From Bacillus australimaris (GTDB taxonomy: Bacteria; Bacillota; Bacilli; Bacillales; Bacillaceae): 64,000 bases of DNA. Under the pieces are notes generated by a model. It had not been told where the DNA came from and ran no database searches. It worked only from the letters and a program-made list of their open reading frames with translations. The position numbers and the translations under genes are program-made. Shown piece after piece: positions 53,905 to 62,090 of the stretch. Each line of letters begins with the position of its first letter. The first letter of the stretch is position 1. Where the stretch lies: contig NZ_LGYN01000001.1 in NCBI RefSeq assembly GCF_001307105.1, positions 1 through 64,000 on the forward strand, read 5' to 3'.

Positions 53905-53933
53905 ATACTACACGAAAGTTAATTAAATTTCAA
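53905..53933 (-). promoter_or_regulatory. Promoter of 6S-2 RNA
   Basis: On the minus strand TTGAAA (53928-53933) and TAGTAT (53905-53910) are 17 bp apart, with a predicted start at A near 53898. The remaining stretch to yocK (53934-54032) is AT-rich without other signals. Confidence 0.75.
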
Positions 53934-54032
53934 GAGATCTTTTTTCTTTGAAATACTCATGTACACAAGATTTTTGTCCACTAGTACATATGGAAACATT
54001 ATTCTGAAAAAATTTAAACTTCTCCTATATTG

Positions 54033-54533
54033 TTATTTTTCCTCATCCACATCAATATCTTGCTCTTCCTCTAATCTTTCATACGTATCTGAATGCATTT
54101 GATCCATTGTTTCTCTATTCGTTAAATCACGCATTTGATCAGAAAATGAACGGTCAAACTCGTTCGGATCGTGAGTCGTTTCCTCATTTTTCTTTGCATC
54201 AATTGAAAAACGTGTATATGGTACTGCCTTTAAACGCTCGTATGGGATCTCTTTCCCTGTTTTCTCACATACCCCATACGTTCCGTCTTCCATTCGTTTC
54301 AGTGCTGCATCGATTTCATCTTCAAGCTGATCATCGACTTGATCCAATGTTTGTTCTGTCATGCGGTCTAAATAAATGCTCCCATGATCAGCGATATGAT
54401 TCCCCACACCATTTGAAATCTCACTCGATTCAACGAGCATAGATTCTTCCTTCTTTTTTGATCCTTTCACATCTTCTTTTAATTGAATCAATCTTTCGTA
54501 TAAATCAGCTTGTTGCTCTTTCGTTAATCCCAC
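54033..54533 (-). CDS. yocK: DksA/TraR-type general stress protein, YocK-like
   Basis: The 166-residue acidic protein has an N-terminal coiled coil (about 1-90) and a C-terminal DksA-like finger (GVCEKTGKEIPYERLKAVPYTRFSIDA). The finger has lost most zinc ligands: only one Cys remains of the usual four, as is common in the YocK/YteA/GSP16O branch. It may bind the RNA polymerase secondary channel. The GTG start at 54533 is 9 bases after GGAG; a TTG two codons earlier is too close. A sigma-B-like GTTTTC-N14-GGGAAG lies at 54558-54583. Confidence 0.85.
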   Translation of the reverse strand: MGLTKEQQADLYERLIQLKEDVKGSKKKEESMLVESSEISNGVGNHIADHGSIYLDRMTEQTLDQVDDQLEDEIDAALKRMEDGTYGVCEKTGKEIPYERLKAVPYTRFSIDAKKNEETTHDPNEFDRSFSDQMRDLTNRETMDQMHSDTYERLEEEQDIDVDEEK

Positions 54534-54557
54534 GGTCAATCACTCCTTTCTCATTAC

Positions 54558-54583
54558 CTTCCCGCTGCAAAGAAAAAGAAAAC
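54558..54583 (-). promoter_or_regulatory. Sigma-B-like promoter candidate of yocK
   Basis: On the minus strand GTTTTC and GGGAAG are 14 bp apart, near the sigma-B consensus GTTTAA-N12-14-GGGTAT. The start would lie only a few bases before the ribosome site, so it is tentative. Confidence 0.3.
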
Positions 54584-54586
54584 ATG

Positions 54587-54621
54587 AAAAAAACCACCGC
54601 CTTTTTGGCAGCAGCTTTTTT
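54587..54621 (-). terminator. Terminator after the NAD-binding protein gene
   Basis: An 11-bp stem with several G-T pairs (GCTGCTGCC with GGCGGTGGT) and long A- and T-runs lies directly after the stop codon. Confidence 0.75.
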
Positions 54622-54624
54622 CAT

Positions 54625-55272
54625 TTAAAGCTTGCGAAGAGCTTCTTCTACTGGTGTATCACCTTTGATCAAGTCAAAGGCCTTATTCTTCACATTGGAT
54701 TCTGTTAAGCTTTCCACAAGAACAACAGCTACATCCGCTCTTGAAATCTCGATGTTTTGATCATCTGAAATATGCTCGGCAGCTTCAATTTTCCCTGTCT
54801 TATCCTCATGCAGCAAGGCACCTGGACGAACAATGGTATAGGAAAGACCGGACTGTTTTAAGTGCTCATCTGCTTTTCTTTTCGCTTCATAATAAGTTTC
54901 CATACTTCCTTGCCCTTTTCCCTGGTTCGGGTCATCGGCATTATAGGAACTAAGCATAACAAAATGCTGTATGTTTTCTTTTTTCGCTGTATCAACGAGG
55001 CGTTTTGCCCCTTCTTGATCGACGGCAATGGTCTTATCTGAACCTGTTTTTGAGCCTGAACCAGCTGCGAAGATGACTGCCTCTGCTTGTTTCACAGCAT
55101 CTGTCACATCCTGTTCAAGATCACCGATGACAGGTACTGCACCAAGTTCTTTTAACGTATCAGCTTGTTTTTCATCTCGAATGAGAGCAAGCGGCTCATG
55201 TCCTTTTTCTTTTAAATAACGAACGACAAGCCTGCCTGTATGTCCATTTGCTCCTGCAACTAAAACTTTCAT
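54625..55272 (-). CDS. NAD(P)-binding atypical short-chain dehydrogenase, YhfK-like
   Basis: The 215-residue protein starts with the Rossmann motif MKVLVAGANGHTGRLVVRYL, of the NmrA/SDR_a5 type (GAxGxxG), followed by VIFAAGSGSKTGSDKTIAVDQEGAKRLVDTA and YYEAKRKADEHLKQSGLSYTIVRPGALLHE. The YxxxK pair (Y..AKRKAD) is present. It probably reduces or senses a small substrate with NAD(P)H; the actual reaction is unknown. It closely resembles YhfK of B. subtilis down to the C-terminal DTPVEEALRKL. AGAAAGGAG precedes the ATG. Confidence 0.85.
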   Translation of the reverse strand: MKVLVAGANGHTGRLVVRYLKEKGHEPLALIRDEKQADTLKELGAVPVIGDLEQDVTDAVKQAEAVIFAAGSGSKTGSDKTIAVDQEGAKRLVDTAKKENIQHFVMLSSYNADDPNQGKGQGSMETYYEAKRKADEHLKQSGLSYTIVRPGALLHEDKTGKIEAAEHISDDQNIEISRADVAVVLVESLTESNVKNKAFDLIKGDTPVEEALRKL

Positions 55273-55340
55273 CGTTCATTCTCCTTTCTGTATCTGTTTC
55301 ATCTTTATCCTTTTTTGCGGTCATTCAAACACCTATGCAG

Positions 55341-55373
55341 AAAAAAGCCCTTCCCATCAGAGGGGAAAGGCTC
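55341..55373 (-). terminator. Terminator of the PH-domain gene
   Basis: GCCC-TTCCC and GGGGAA-GGC arms form a hairpin with one mismatch and a TTTTTT run on the minus strand. Confidence 0.75.
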
Positions 55374-55447
55374 AGCAATGTGCGATCTATGAAAATAAGA
55401 ACGAAGAATGAGAAAAGTGCATATGATCTATGTAATCGCAAAATTGA

Positions 55448-55786
55448 TCAGCAAAGATGTTTTGTCAAGATGGCTTGCACATCACTCAAATCTGTCTCTT
55501 TAGAAAAGTCGAGTTCAAATACTTTTGAGCTTGTGACAAGCAGCATACCTGTGTCCTGATCAAACACGCCAGCTTCTTGAATGGCAAAACTTTCAATTGA
55601 TCGATACGGCAAGGAGACCCTGACTTTCTTCTTAGAAAATACGCGGTTATCGCCAAAGATCAGTCGTTTATTGGTAAAGCAAATTTGGTCGTGACGCAGT
55701 CTGTAAACAGCCTCAATTCTTTCCCCTTCAATCAATAAGGATTCGAATTTCTTATCATTTTGTTTACTGACAGAAAAAATACCCAC
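55448..55786 (-). CDS. Small bacterial PH-domain protein, YozO-like
   Basis: The 112-residue protein is essentially one bacterial PH domain: LLIEGERIEAVYRLRHDQICFTNKRLIFGDNRVFSKKKVRVSLPYRSIESFAIQEAGVFDQDTGMLLVTSSKVFELDFSKETDLSDVQAIL (residues about 18-110). Such domains occur in cytoplasmic proteins of unknown partners. I start at GTG (55786), with GAGGGGG 5-7 bases upstream; a TTG 24 bases earlier has none. Single gene with own terminator. The upstream stretch to 56025 holds no gene; I see AT-rich sequence only. Confidence 0.78.
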   Translation of the reverse strand: MGIFSVSKQNDKKFESLLIEGERIEAVYRLRHDQICFTNKRLIFGDNRVFSKKKVRVSLPYRSIESFAIQEAGVFDQDTGMLLVTSSKVFELDFSKETDLSDVQAILTKHLC

Positions 55787-56025
55787 GTAAACCCCCTCTT
55801 CCTGCATCAAATTCCTTTATGACAAAACGGCCACACGGCTCTGTGGGTACGTTTTATTCTCACTTATAGAATACGCTATAAATGGTCGTTATTCCATTAC
55901 GAATAGATTAAATTTCATTTAACTTTTTCTTTTTGATCCGATGCTCTTTCCTCTACTTATTTAGACTGTTAAAGCAGGAAAAAAGTTTCAGCCCTTTGCA
56001 AGAAAAAATGCTGAATCATTCCAAT

Positions 56026-56058
56026 AAAAAAACAGTGATTGTGTCAAATCACTGTTTT
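56026..56058 (-). terminator. Terminator after the 45-residue gene
   Basis: AAAACAGTGATT and AATCACTGTTTT form a perfect 12-bp stem with a 6-base loop and a 7-T run on the minus strand. Confidence 0.88.
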
Positions 56059-56064
56059 AAATGA

Positions 56065-56202
56065 CTATTCGTCTTTTGGTGTATCAATCGTTCCCTCGGC
56101 ATACACATCGGAAATCTGCTCAAGCGTAATCGCCATATCAGCATCCTCGTTCTCAAGCCAAGCATGTTGATTTTCCTGCTCGCCATTTTGCTGCTTTTTC
56201 AT
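56065..56202 (-). CDS. Small acidic protein, 45 residues
   Basis: A short frame encodes MKKQQNGEQENQHAWLENED, continuing with ADMAITLEQISDVYAEGTID and ending TPKDE (45 residues). It is highly charged, with no Cys, no signal peptide and no membrane segment. Three ATG codons in a row follow AAAGGG; the third (56202) has the best distance (8 bases). A strong terminator directly follows the TAG stop, and the DUF6501-like gene lies 49 bp upstream on the same strand, so both are probably co-transcribed. I do not recognise a family; coding is supported by ribosome site, terminator and codon use. Confidence 0.75.
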   Translation of the reverse strand: MKKQQNGEQENQHAWLENEDADMAITLEQISDVYAEGTIDTPKDE

Positions 56203-56251
56203 CATCATCACCCTTTACTGTTTTTCTTAGTATGAGTGATGACCCTCAAAA

Positions 56252-56464
56252 TCATTCAGCCGAAAAATCTTCGAAATACTCCTTGTAATACCCGCCTACT
56301 TTACCCGTATTATCAACGACAAATAGGAATTCCTCAGTTTCATTTTTCACTTCATATGTGCTTCCAACCGTTAATGCACGGTCGACCATATATTTTTTCG
56401 CATTCGTATGTACACATTTTACTTGTTTTAACGTTTGAGCCGTTTGCCAATTTTGATGGATCAT
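56252..56464 (-). CDS. DUF6501-type small protein
   Basis: The 70-residue protein MIHQNWQTAQTLKQVKCVHT..., with TVGSTYEVKNETEEFLFVVD and NTGKVGGYYKEYFEDFSAE, looks like a small all-beta domain conserved in Bacillus (DUF6501 as I recall). KVGGYYKEYF is the most conserved part. It is soluble with one Cys. The function is unknown. AAAAGGAG lies upstream of the ATG. It is upstream of the 45-residue gene, likely in one transcript. Confidence 0.8.
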   Translation of the reverse strand: MIHQNWQTAQTLKQVKCVHTNAKKYMVDRALTVGSTYEVKNETEEFLFVVDNTGKVGGYYKEYFEDFSAE

Positions 56465-56538
56465 GATTTAAAAACTCCTTTTTTCATCTATACATTTATT
56501 GTAGCCAAATTTTCGTGAAATGCAATGAGTGTTATAGA

Positions 56539-56567
56539 TTGCTTTCAAACAAGTCATGTAATATGAT
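56539..56567 (+). promoter_or_regulatory. dhaS promoter
   Basis: TTGCTT (56539-56544) and TATGAT (56562-56567) are 17 bp apart; the start would fall near 56574. Confidence 0.65.
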
Positions 56568-56570
56568 AAA

Positions 56571-56584
56571 TGTATACGTTTACA
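56571..56584 (+). promoter_or_regulatory. cre-like site over the dhaS transcription start
   Basis: TGTATACGTTTACA matches cre TGWAANCGNTNWCA in 13 of 14 positions and lies directly after the -10 box, a repressing position. Confidence 0.6.
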
Positions 56585-56678
56585 ACCTTGTACGTATAAA
56601 GGTTTAATTGCTTCATGTCCGCTTTTCCCACCTAGAACTCGCAGAACAATCCATATCTTTAAGGAGGTTTGTTTATTT

Positions 56679-58163
56679 ATGAGCTCTACAACACTTCAAA
56701 TTAGTTCAAAACTCGAATCTTTTCTCCAAGGGACGAAAAAACTCTACATTAACGGTCAGTTTGTCACAAGTCACGATAACAAAACCTTTTCAACTCCTAA
56801 CCCGGCCACAGGCGAAACCCTTATTGATGTATATGAAGCAGGTGCAAAAGACATTGATGAGGCAGTTAAGGCTGCAAAAAAAGCCTTTCATGGTCCTTGG
56901 CGCTCGATGTCTGCCGCTGAACGCGCCCGCCTTATGTTTAAGCTTGCTGATTTAATGGAAGAAAACCAAGAAGAGCTGGCACAGCTTGAAACCTTAGATA
57001 ACGGAAAACCGATTAATGAAACAACAAATGCAGATATACCGCTCGCTATTGAGCACATGCGCTATTATGCAGGCTGGACGACAAAAATGAATGGACAAAC
57101 CATTCCTGTCAGTCAAGGTTATTTTAATTATACCCGCCATGAGCCGGTCGGTGTTGTAGGACAAATTATTCCATGGAACTTCCCGCTGCTCATGGCCATG
57201 TGGAAAATGGGCGCTGCACTTGCCACAGGATGCACCATCGTTTTAAAGCCAGCAGAACAAACCCCACTTTCTGCTCTTTATTTAGCAGAATTAGTGGACA
57301 AAGCAGACTTCCCAGAAGGCGTCATTAACATCGTTCCTGGATTTGGCGAAACAGCTGGTAACGCATTAACTGATCATCCTGACGTGGACAAGCTGGCCTT
57401 TACTGGGTCAACAAGTGTTGGGAAATTAATCATGGAGAAAGCCGCTAAGACCATTAAGAGGGTCACTTTGGAGCTTGGCGGAAAATCACCGAATATTATT
57501 TTACCAGATGCAGATTTAAAGAAAGCCATCCCAGGTGCTTTAAATGGTGTCATGTTTAACCAAGGCCAAGTATGCTGTGCAGGCTCCAGAGTATTTGTTC
57601 ACCGGAGTCAATATGATGAAGTGGTCGATCAAATGGCCAAATATGCAGGATCACTTAAGCAAGGTGCTGGTCTACATCAAGATACGCAAATTGGACCTCT
57701 TGTAAGTAAAGAACAGCACGAACGCGTGTTAGGCTATATTGAAAAAGGAAAATCAGAAGGTGCAACAGCCGTTGTTGGCGGCGATTGCCCTTATGAGGCT
57801 GGCTATTTCGTCTCCCCTACTATTTTTAAAGATGTAGATGATGAAATGACCATTGCCAAAGAAGAAATCTTCGGACCTGTCTTATCTGCAATTCCTTACG
57901 ATTCTATTGATGAAGTGGTCGAACGGGCCAACCAGTCTGAGTATGGATTAGCAGCAGGACTTTGGACAGAAAACTTAAAACATGCCCATGATATCGCTGC
58001 GCGTCTTGAAGCAGGAACGATTTGGGTTAACTGCTATAATGTCTTTGATGCCGCTTCCCCGTTTGGAGGATATAAGCAATCAGGTCTTGGCAGAGAAATG
58101 GGATCATACGCCCTTAACAACTATACAGAAGTCAAAAGTGTCTGGATTAACCTTCAAGATTAA
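56679..58163 (+). CDS. dhaS: NAD-dependent aldehyde dehydrogenase
   Basis: The 494-residue ALDH-superfamily enzyme has the NAD-binding [17 protein letters not shown] and [11 protein letters not shown], the general base Glu in [12 protein letters not shown] (about 264) and the nucleophile Cys in [12 protein letters not shown] (about 299). It oxidises aldehydes to acids in the cytosol; substrate range is not evident. AAGGAGG lies upstream of the ATG. A cre-like site over the predicted start suggests glucose repression. Position before sqhC matches dhaS in B. subtilis. Confidence 0.93.
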   Translation: MSSTTLQISSKLESFLQGTKKLYINGQFVTSHDNKTFSTPNPATGETLIDVYEAGAKDIDEAVKAAKKAFHGPWRSMSAAERARLMFKLADLMEENQEELAQLETLDNGKPINETTNADIPLAIEHMRYYAGWTTKMNGQTIPVSQGYFNYTRHEPVGVVGQIIPWNFPLLMAMWKMGAALATGCTIVLKPAEQTPLSALYLAELVDKADFPEGVINIVPGFGETAGNALTDHPDVDKLAFTGSTSVGKLIMEKAAKTIKRVTLELGGKSPNIILPDADLKKAIPGALNGVMFNQGQVCCAGSRVFVHRSQYDEVVDQMAKYAGSLKQGAGLHQDTQIGPLVSKEQHERVLGYIEKGKSEGATAVVGGDCPYEAGYFVSPTIFKDVDDEMTIAKEEIFGPVLSAIPYDSIDEVVERANQSEYGLAAGLWTENLKHAHDIAARLEAGTIWVNCYNVFDAASPFGGYKQSGLGREMGSYALNNYTEVKSVWINLQD

Positions 58164-58173
58164 TGAAGCCAAG

Positions 58174-58204
58174 AAAGCCGGTGACCCTGTCATCGGCTTT
58201 TTTT
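58174..58204 (+). terminator. Terminator of dhaS
   Basis: AAAGCCGGTGAC and GTCATCGGCTTT pair over 12 bp (one G-T) with a 3-base loop and a T-run. Confidence 0.85.
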
Positions 58205-58266
58205 GTGATTGCATGTGACAGGCCGGCTCCTGAATATAGTATGAAAGGAAAGGAGCACGGCCGAAT

Positions 58267-60141
58267 ATGCAAGATTTCAAATTGAAGGTAAACGAATTTA
58301 TCGAAGAATTGCACATACACATGCAGCGAAGACAACGAGAAGATGGCGCCTTTGTTTTCTGCTTTGAAGGTCCAATGATGACAAATGCTTTTTTCATTAT
58401 GCTGTTAAAGGCTGTCGGCGATTCGGATCAGGCCTTGGTTCACCAATTGGCAGAAGCGATTCGCGAAAAGCAAAATGAAGATGGGTCTTTTTCTTTGTAT
58501 CATGATCAAACGGGACATGTAACAGCCACTGTACAAGGTTATTGCGGAATGCTCGTTTCAGGCAGGTTTCAACAAGATGAACCGCATATGGAAAAAGCAG
58601 CTCAATATATTCGATCAAAAGGTGGATTAAAAAACGTTCATTTTATGACAAAGTGGATGCTTGCCGTCAACGGAATGCACCCTTGGCCATATTTCTATGC
58701 ACCGCTTTCATTTTTACTTATCCCTACATACTTTCCGCTTCACTTCTATGATCTTAGTGCATATGCAAGAATTCATTTTGTGCCAATGATGATTGCACTT
58801 AACAAACGATATACCTCTCATGAAAAGTTTCCCAGCTTAACGCACCTTGATGCGAACATGTCTAAAAATCCTTTTGACTGGTTTATGGCAAGAGAAGAAC
58901 GTTCCACTCACCATTTTCTGACTTACATGCGATCGTATACAGCACTGGACAGCCGGCTGGACTTTTTCGGTTATGAAGCAGCTAAGCGATACATGTTTGA
59001 CCGCCTTGAAAAAGATGGCACGCTGTACAGCTATTTAAGTGCAAGTATCTTTATGGTCTATGCCCTCATGAGTCTTGGGTACTCTCCGGGGCATCATCTT
59101 ATTTTAAAAACCGTCAAAGGCATGAAAAAGCTGGTCACTGACTGTCAAGGAAGGATGTATGCAGAGAATTCTACATCCACAGTTTGGGATACTGCGCTTG
59201 TCAGCTATGCTTTGCAGAAAGCTGGCAGAAAACAAGAAGATCCAATCATCACAAAGTCTTTCACATACTTATTGAACCGGCAGCAAATGAAGAAAGCAGA
59301 TTGGGCCATTCATAACCGGCATGCTGCTCCGGGAGGCTTCGGTTTTTCAGATATCAACACAAATAACCCTGATTGTGATGATACGCAAATCGTGTTAAAA
59401 GCCATTCCTCAAGCATACGCACCAGTTCAGTGGAAACGAGGATTTGATTGGCTTCTTTCCATGCAAAACCGAGACGGCGGCTTCTCTGCCTTTGAAAAAA
59501 ATCAAGATCACTTCTTGCTTCGTCATCTCCCGCTCGAATCTGCGGAAGATGCGGCCATAGATCCATCTACTCCCGATATTACAGGACGTGTGCTTCATCT
59601 GATTGGTCTTAAAGAAAAAAACATGCCGTCATCTATTCACACGCAAAAAGATCAATGTGTAAAATGGCTTCTTGATCACCAAGAGAAAAACGGATCATGG
59701 TTTGGCAGATGGGGCGTTTGCTATATTTACGGAACATGGGCAGCATTAACAGGATTAAAAGCTGCTGGCGTCCCCTCATCGCACCCTGCTGTTCAAAAAG
59801 CATGCCGATTTTTAAAACAAATTCAACAAGAAGATGGTGGCTTCGGAGAATCGTGTAAAAGTGCGGAGGTAAAATCATATGTTCCGCTTCCATTTGGAAC
59901 TGTGGTTCAAACGGCTTGGGCAGCAGAGGCACTTTTGCAATATGAGAAGCCAGATGACAAAACAATTTTAAAAGCCATCTCATTTTTGATCCATCATCAG
60001 CATACGAGTGAAGTCGTAGACTATCCAGTAGGTATCGGACTTCCAAAGCAATTTTACATCACCTATCATAGCTACCCTTTTGTCTTTCCAATGATGGCTT
60101 GTTCCACATTTTTAAAAGAAATGAGGCGTAAAAATGAATAA
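58267..60141 (+). CDS. sqhC: Squalene/sporulene-type terpene cyclase
   Basis: The 624-residue class II cyclase has the proton-donating DxDD motif (D369-C-D371-D372 in NPDCDDTQ) and several QW repeats (QNEDGSFSLY, QNRDGGFSAF, QEKNGSWFGRWG, QQEDGGFGES). In B. subtilis SqhC cyclises tetraprenyl-beta-curcumene to sporulenol, a C35 terpenoid of spores that protects from oxidation; the same reaction is likely here. AAGGAAAGGAG lies 11 or more bases upstream of the ATG. It overlaps sodF by 8 bp, coupling a terpenoid cyclase to a superoxide dismutase. Confidence 0.93.
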   Translation: MQDFKLKVNEFIEELHIHMQRRQREDGAFVFCFEGPMMTNAFFIMLLKAVGDSDQALVHQLAEAIREKQNEDGSFSLYHDQTGHVTATVQGYCGMLVSGRFQQDEPHMEKAAQYIRSKGGLKNVHFMTKWMLAVNGMHPWPYFYAPLSFLLIPTYFPLHFYDLSAYARIHFVPMMIALNKRYTSHEKFPSLTHLDANMSKNPFDWFMAREERSTHHFLTYMRSYTALDSRLDFFGYEAAKRYMFDRLEKDGTLYSYLSASIFMVYALMSLGYSPGHHLILKTVKGMKKLVTDCQGRMYAENSTSTVWDTALVSYALQKAGRKQEDPIITKSFTYLLNRQQMKKADWAIHNRHAAPGGFGFSDINTNNPDCDDTQIVLKAIPQAYAPVQWKRGFDWLLSMQNRDGGFSAFEKNQDHFLLRHLPLESAEDAAIDPSTPDITGRVLHLIGLKEKNMPSSIHTQKDQCVKWLLDHQEKNGSWFGRWGVCYIYGTWAALTGLKAAGVPSSHPAVQKACRFLKQIQQEDGGFGESCKSAEVKSYVPLPFGTVVQTAWAAEALLQYEKPDDKTILKAISFLIHHQHTSEVVDYPVGIGLPKQFYITYHSYPFVFPMMACSTFLKEMRRKNE

Positions 60142-60955
60142 GGAAGAGTATCGAATGCAGCTCAAAGAGTGGCTTAGCTCCATTCAACACGCGGTTCAAG
60201 ATGACTATATCCGTCAGAAAGTAGACAATTTATGGTTCACAATAGATGATGAGCATTCCAGTGAACAAGAGTGGTACGAACTGGCTGAAGGGATTGCAGA
60301 GGACATGAAACCACGCGAAGCACTGCGGGAGGTAGCAGCTGGAAGTCATACATTACCCCCTCTCCCTTACCGGTATGATGCCTTAGAGCCATTTATTTCA
60401 AAAGAGATTATGTATTTGCACCACCAGAAGCATCATCAATCTTATGTAGATGGTTTGAATAAGGCTGAGCTTGCTTTAAAAAAGGCGAGAAGAAGTAATG
60501 ATTTTACAATGGTGAAGCATTGGGAGCGGGAGCTTGCTTTTCACGGAGCGGGACATTATTTACATTGTATCTTTTGGTTTTCTATGAGTCCTTCAGGTAA
60601 AAGAAAACCTACTGGTCAAATGCTTCGACTCATTGAACAATCATTTGACAGCTATGACGCATTCAAATCTCAATTTTCAGCTGCAGCTAAACAAGTAGAA
60701 GGGGTTGGCTGGGCCATCCTTGTATGGGCGCCCCGCTCACAACGGCTAGAGATTTTACAGGCTGAACGCCATCAATTTTTGTCACAATGGGATGTGATCC
60801 CTCTCCTATCCCTTGATGTATGGGAGCATGCTTACTATCTTCAATACCTGAATGAAAAGGCTCAATACGTCGATCGGTGGTGGAATGTTGTCGACTGGCG
60901 TGAACCAGAAACAAGGCTTAAACAAGCACAGCAAGTGAAATGGACACCTTTTTAA
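60134..60955 (+). CDS. sodF: Superoxide dismutase (Fe/Mn) with N-terminal extension
   Basis: The 273-residue protein has about 75 extra helical residues before the SOD domain. Metal ligands are His in YLHHQKHHQSYVDGLNKAE, His in ELAFHGAGHYLHCIFW, and Asp/His in LSLDVWEHAYYLQYLN. The B. subtilis SodF has the same extension. It converts superoxide to peroxide and oxygen; the metal is not decided by sequence. Its ATG overlaps the sqhC stop, so translation is coupled. A weak hairpin (60967-60990, CCATATA/TATATGG) follows without a clear T-run. Confidence 0.92.
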   Translation: MNKEEYRMQLKEWLSSIQHAVQDDYIRQKVDNLWFTIDDEHSSEQEWYELAEGIAEDMKPREALREVAAGSHTLPPLPYRYDALEPFISKEIMYLHHQKHHQSYVDGLNKAELALKKARRSNDFTMVKHWERELAFHGAGHYLHCIFWFSMSPSGKRKPTGQMLRLIEQSFDSYDAFKSQFSAAAKQVEGVGWAILVWAPRSQRLEILQAERHQFLSQWDVIPLLSLDVWEHAYYLQYLNEKAQYVDRWWNVVDWREPETRLKQAQQVKWTPF

Positions 60956-60966
60956 GCCCGTACTCC

Positions 60967-60990
60967 ATATAGGCAAATGCTTATATGGGA
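60967..60990 (+). terminator. Weak hairpin after sodF
   Basis: CCATATAGGC and GCTTATATGG pair over 10 bp (one G-T) around AAAT; no T-run, so termination is uncertain. Confidence 0.4.
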
Positions 60991-61106
60991 TATATTAGTT
61001 TACATAACTTTATTATGAACAACAATTTTATAAAAGATGGGTTGTTTTTTCAGAAAATTCGTTTAAAATAGGAAAGATATGTGAGGAAAGAGAGCTGAAG
61101 CAATAA

Positions 61107-62063
61107 ATGAACATTCTTATAACTATTAGTCGATTTGCAGGAAGAACCTTTGCGATTTGGGTCATCATCTTTGCATGTCTTGGATTTGCCTTTCCTGACG
61201 CATTTTCTCAAATTGGACCGTATATCCCTTTTTTACTCGGTGTCATTATGTTTGGGATGGGGCTTACCTTATCTGGTGAAGATTTTAAGGAGCTGTTTCG
61301 AAAACCTTTCTATGTACTAATCGGGGTTTTGGCGCAGTACACACTCATGCCGCTGATCGCCTTTCTACTAGCTTATGGATTAAGGCTCCCGTCTGAAATT
61401 GCAGTAGGTGTTATTCTTGTGGGGTGCTGCCCAGGTGGTACAGCATCCAATGTCATGACTTTTCTGGCAAAAGGCAATATGGCATTATCCGTAGCAGTCA
61501 CAACCATATCGACACTTCTTGCTCCCTTTTTAACGCCTCTTTTTATTTTCCTATTTGCAAGATCATGGTTACCTGTATCACCAGAGGCACTTTTTTTATC
61601 GATTGTCCAAGTTGTACTCATTCCTATTATCTTAGGCGTTATCGCACAAGTGTTTTTCAAAAAACAAGTAAACTATGCGGTTCAAGCATTGCCGCTTGTA
61701 TCTGTCGCTGGCATTGTAGTGATTATTGCAGCAGTTGTCAGTGCAAATAAAGAGCAAATTCTTCAAACTGGATTGCTGATATTTGCCGTTGTCGTTTTAC
61801 ATAATGGGCTAGGTCTTTTATTTGGTTATCTTATTGCAAAATGGTGTAAAATGGACATCCCTTCTCAAAGAGCGATTTCGATTGAAGTAGGCATGCAAAA
61901 CTCTGGACTCGGTGCAGCCCTTGCAACAGCACACTTTTCGCCACTTGCAGCCGTACCAAGTGCCATCTTTAGTGTATGGCATAATCTATCTGGCTCCTGG
62001 CTTGCAACGTATTGGTCAAAACGAGGAAATCCTGAAAACGATAAGAAAAAAGCTAGCACCTGA
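61107..62063 (+). CDS. yocS: Bile acid:sodium symporter-family (SBF) transporter, YocS
   Basis: The 318-residue protein has ten hydrophobic helices and SBF/BASS signatures (GVIMFGMGLTLSGEDFKELFRKP, VGCCPGGTASNVMTFLAKGNMALSVAVTTISTLLAPFLTP, IEVGMQNSGLGAALATAHF). It imports an organic anion with Na+; pantothenate, pyruvate and bile acids are known for the family, the substrate here is unknown. The ribosome site is unclear, as GAGG lies over 15 bases away. In B. subtilis yocR precedes it; that gene is missing here. Confidence 0.9.
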   Translation: MNILITISRFAGRTFAIWVIIFACLGFAFPDAFSQIGPYIPFLLGVIMFGMGLTLSGEDFKELFRKPFYVLIGVLAQYTLMPLIAFLLAYGLRLPSEIAVGVILVGCCPGGTASNVMTFLAKGNMALSVAVTTISTLLAPFLTPLFIFLFARSWLPVSPEALFLSIVQVVLIPIILGVIAQVFFKKQVNYAVQALPLVSVAGIVVIIAAVVSANKEQILQTGLLIFAVVVLHNGLGLLFGYLIAKWCKMDIPSQRAISIEVGMQNSGLGAALATAHFSPLAAVPSAIFSVWHNLSGSWLATYWSKRGNPENDKKKAST

Positions 62064-62080
62064 ATGAGTGCTAGCTTTTT
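62047..62080. terminator. Bidirectional terminator between yocS and odhB
   Basis: AAAAAGCTAGCAC and GTGCTAGCTTTTT form a perfect 13-bp stem with an 8-base loop holding the yocS stop codon. Confidence 0.9.
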
Positions 62081-62090
62081 ATATTGAAGA

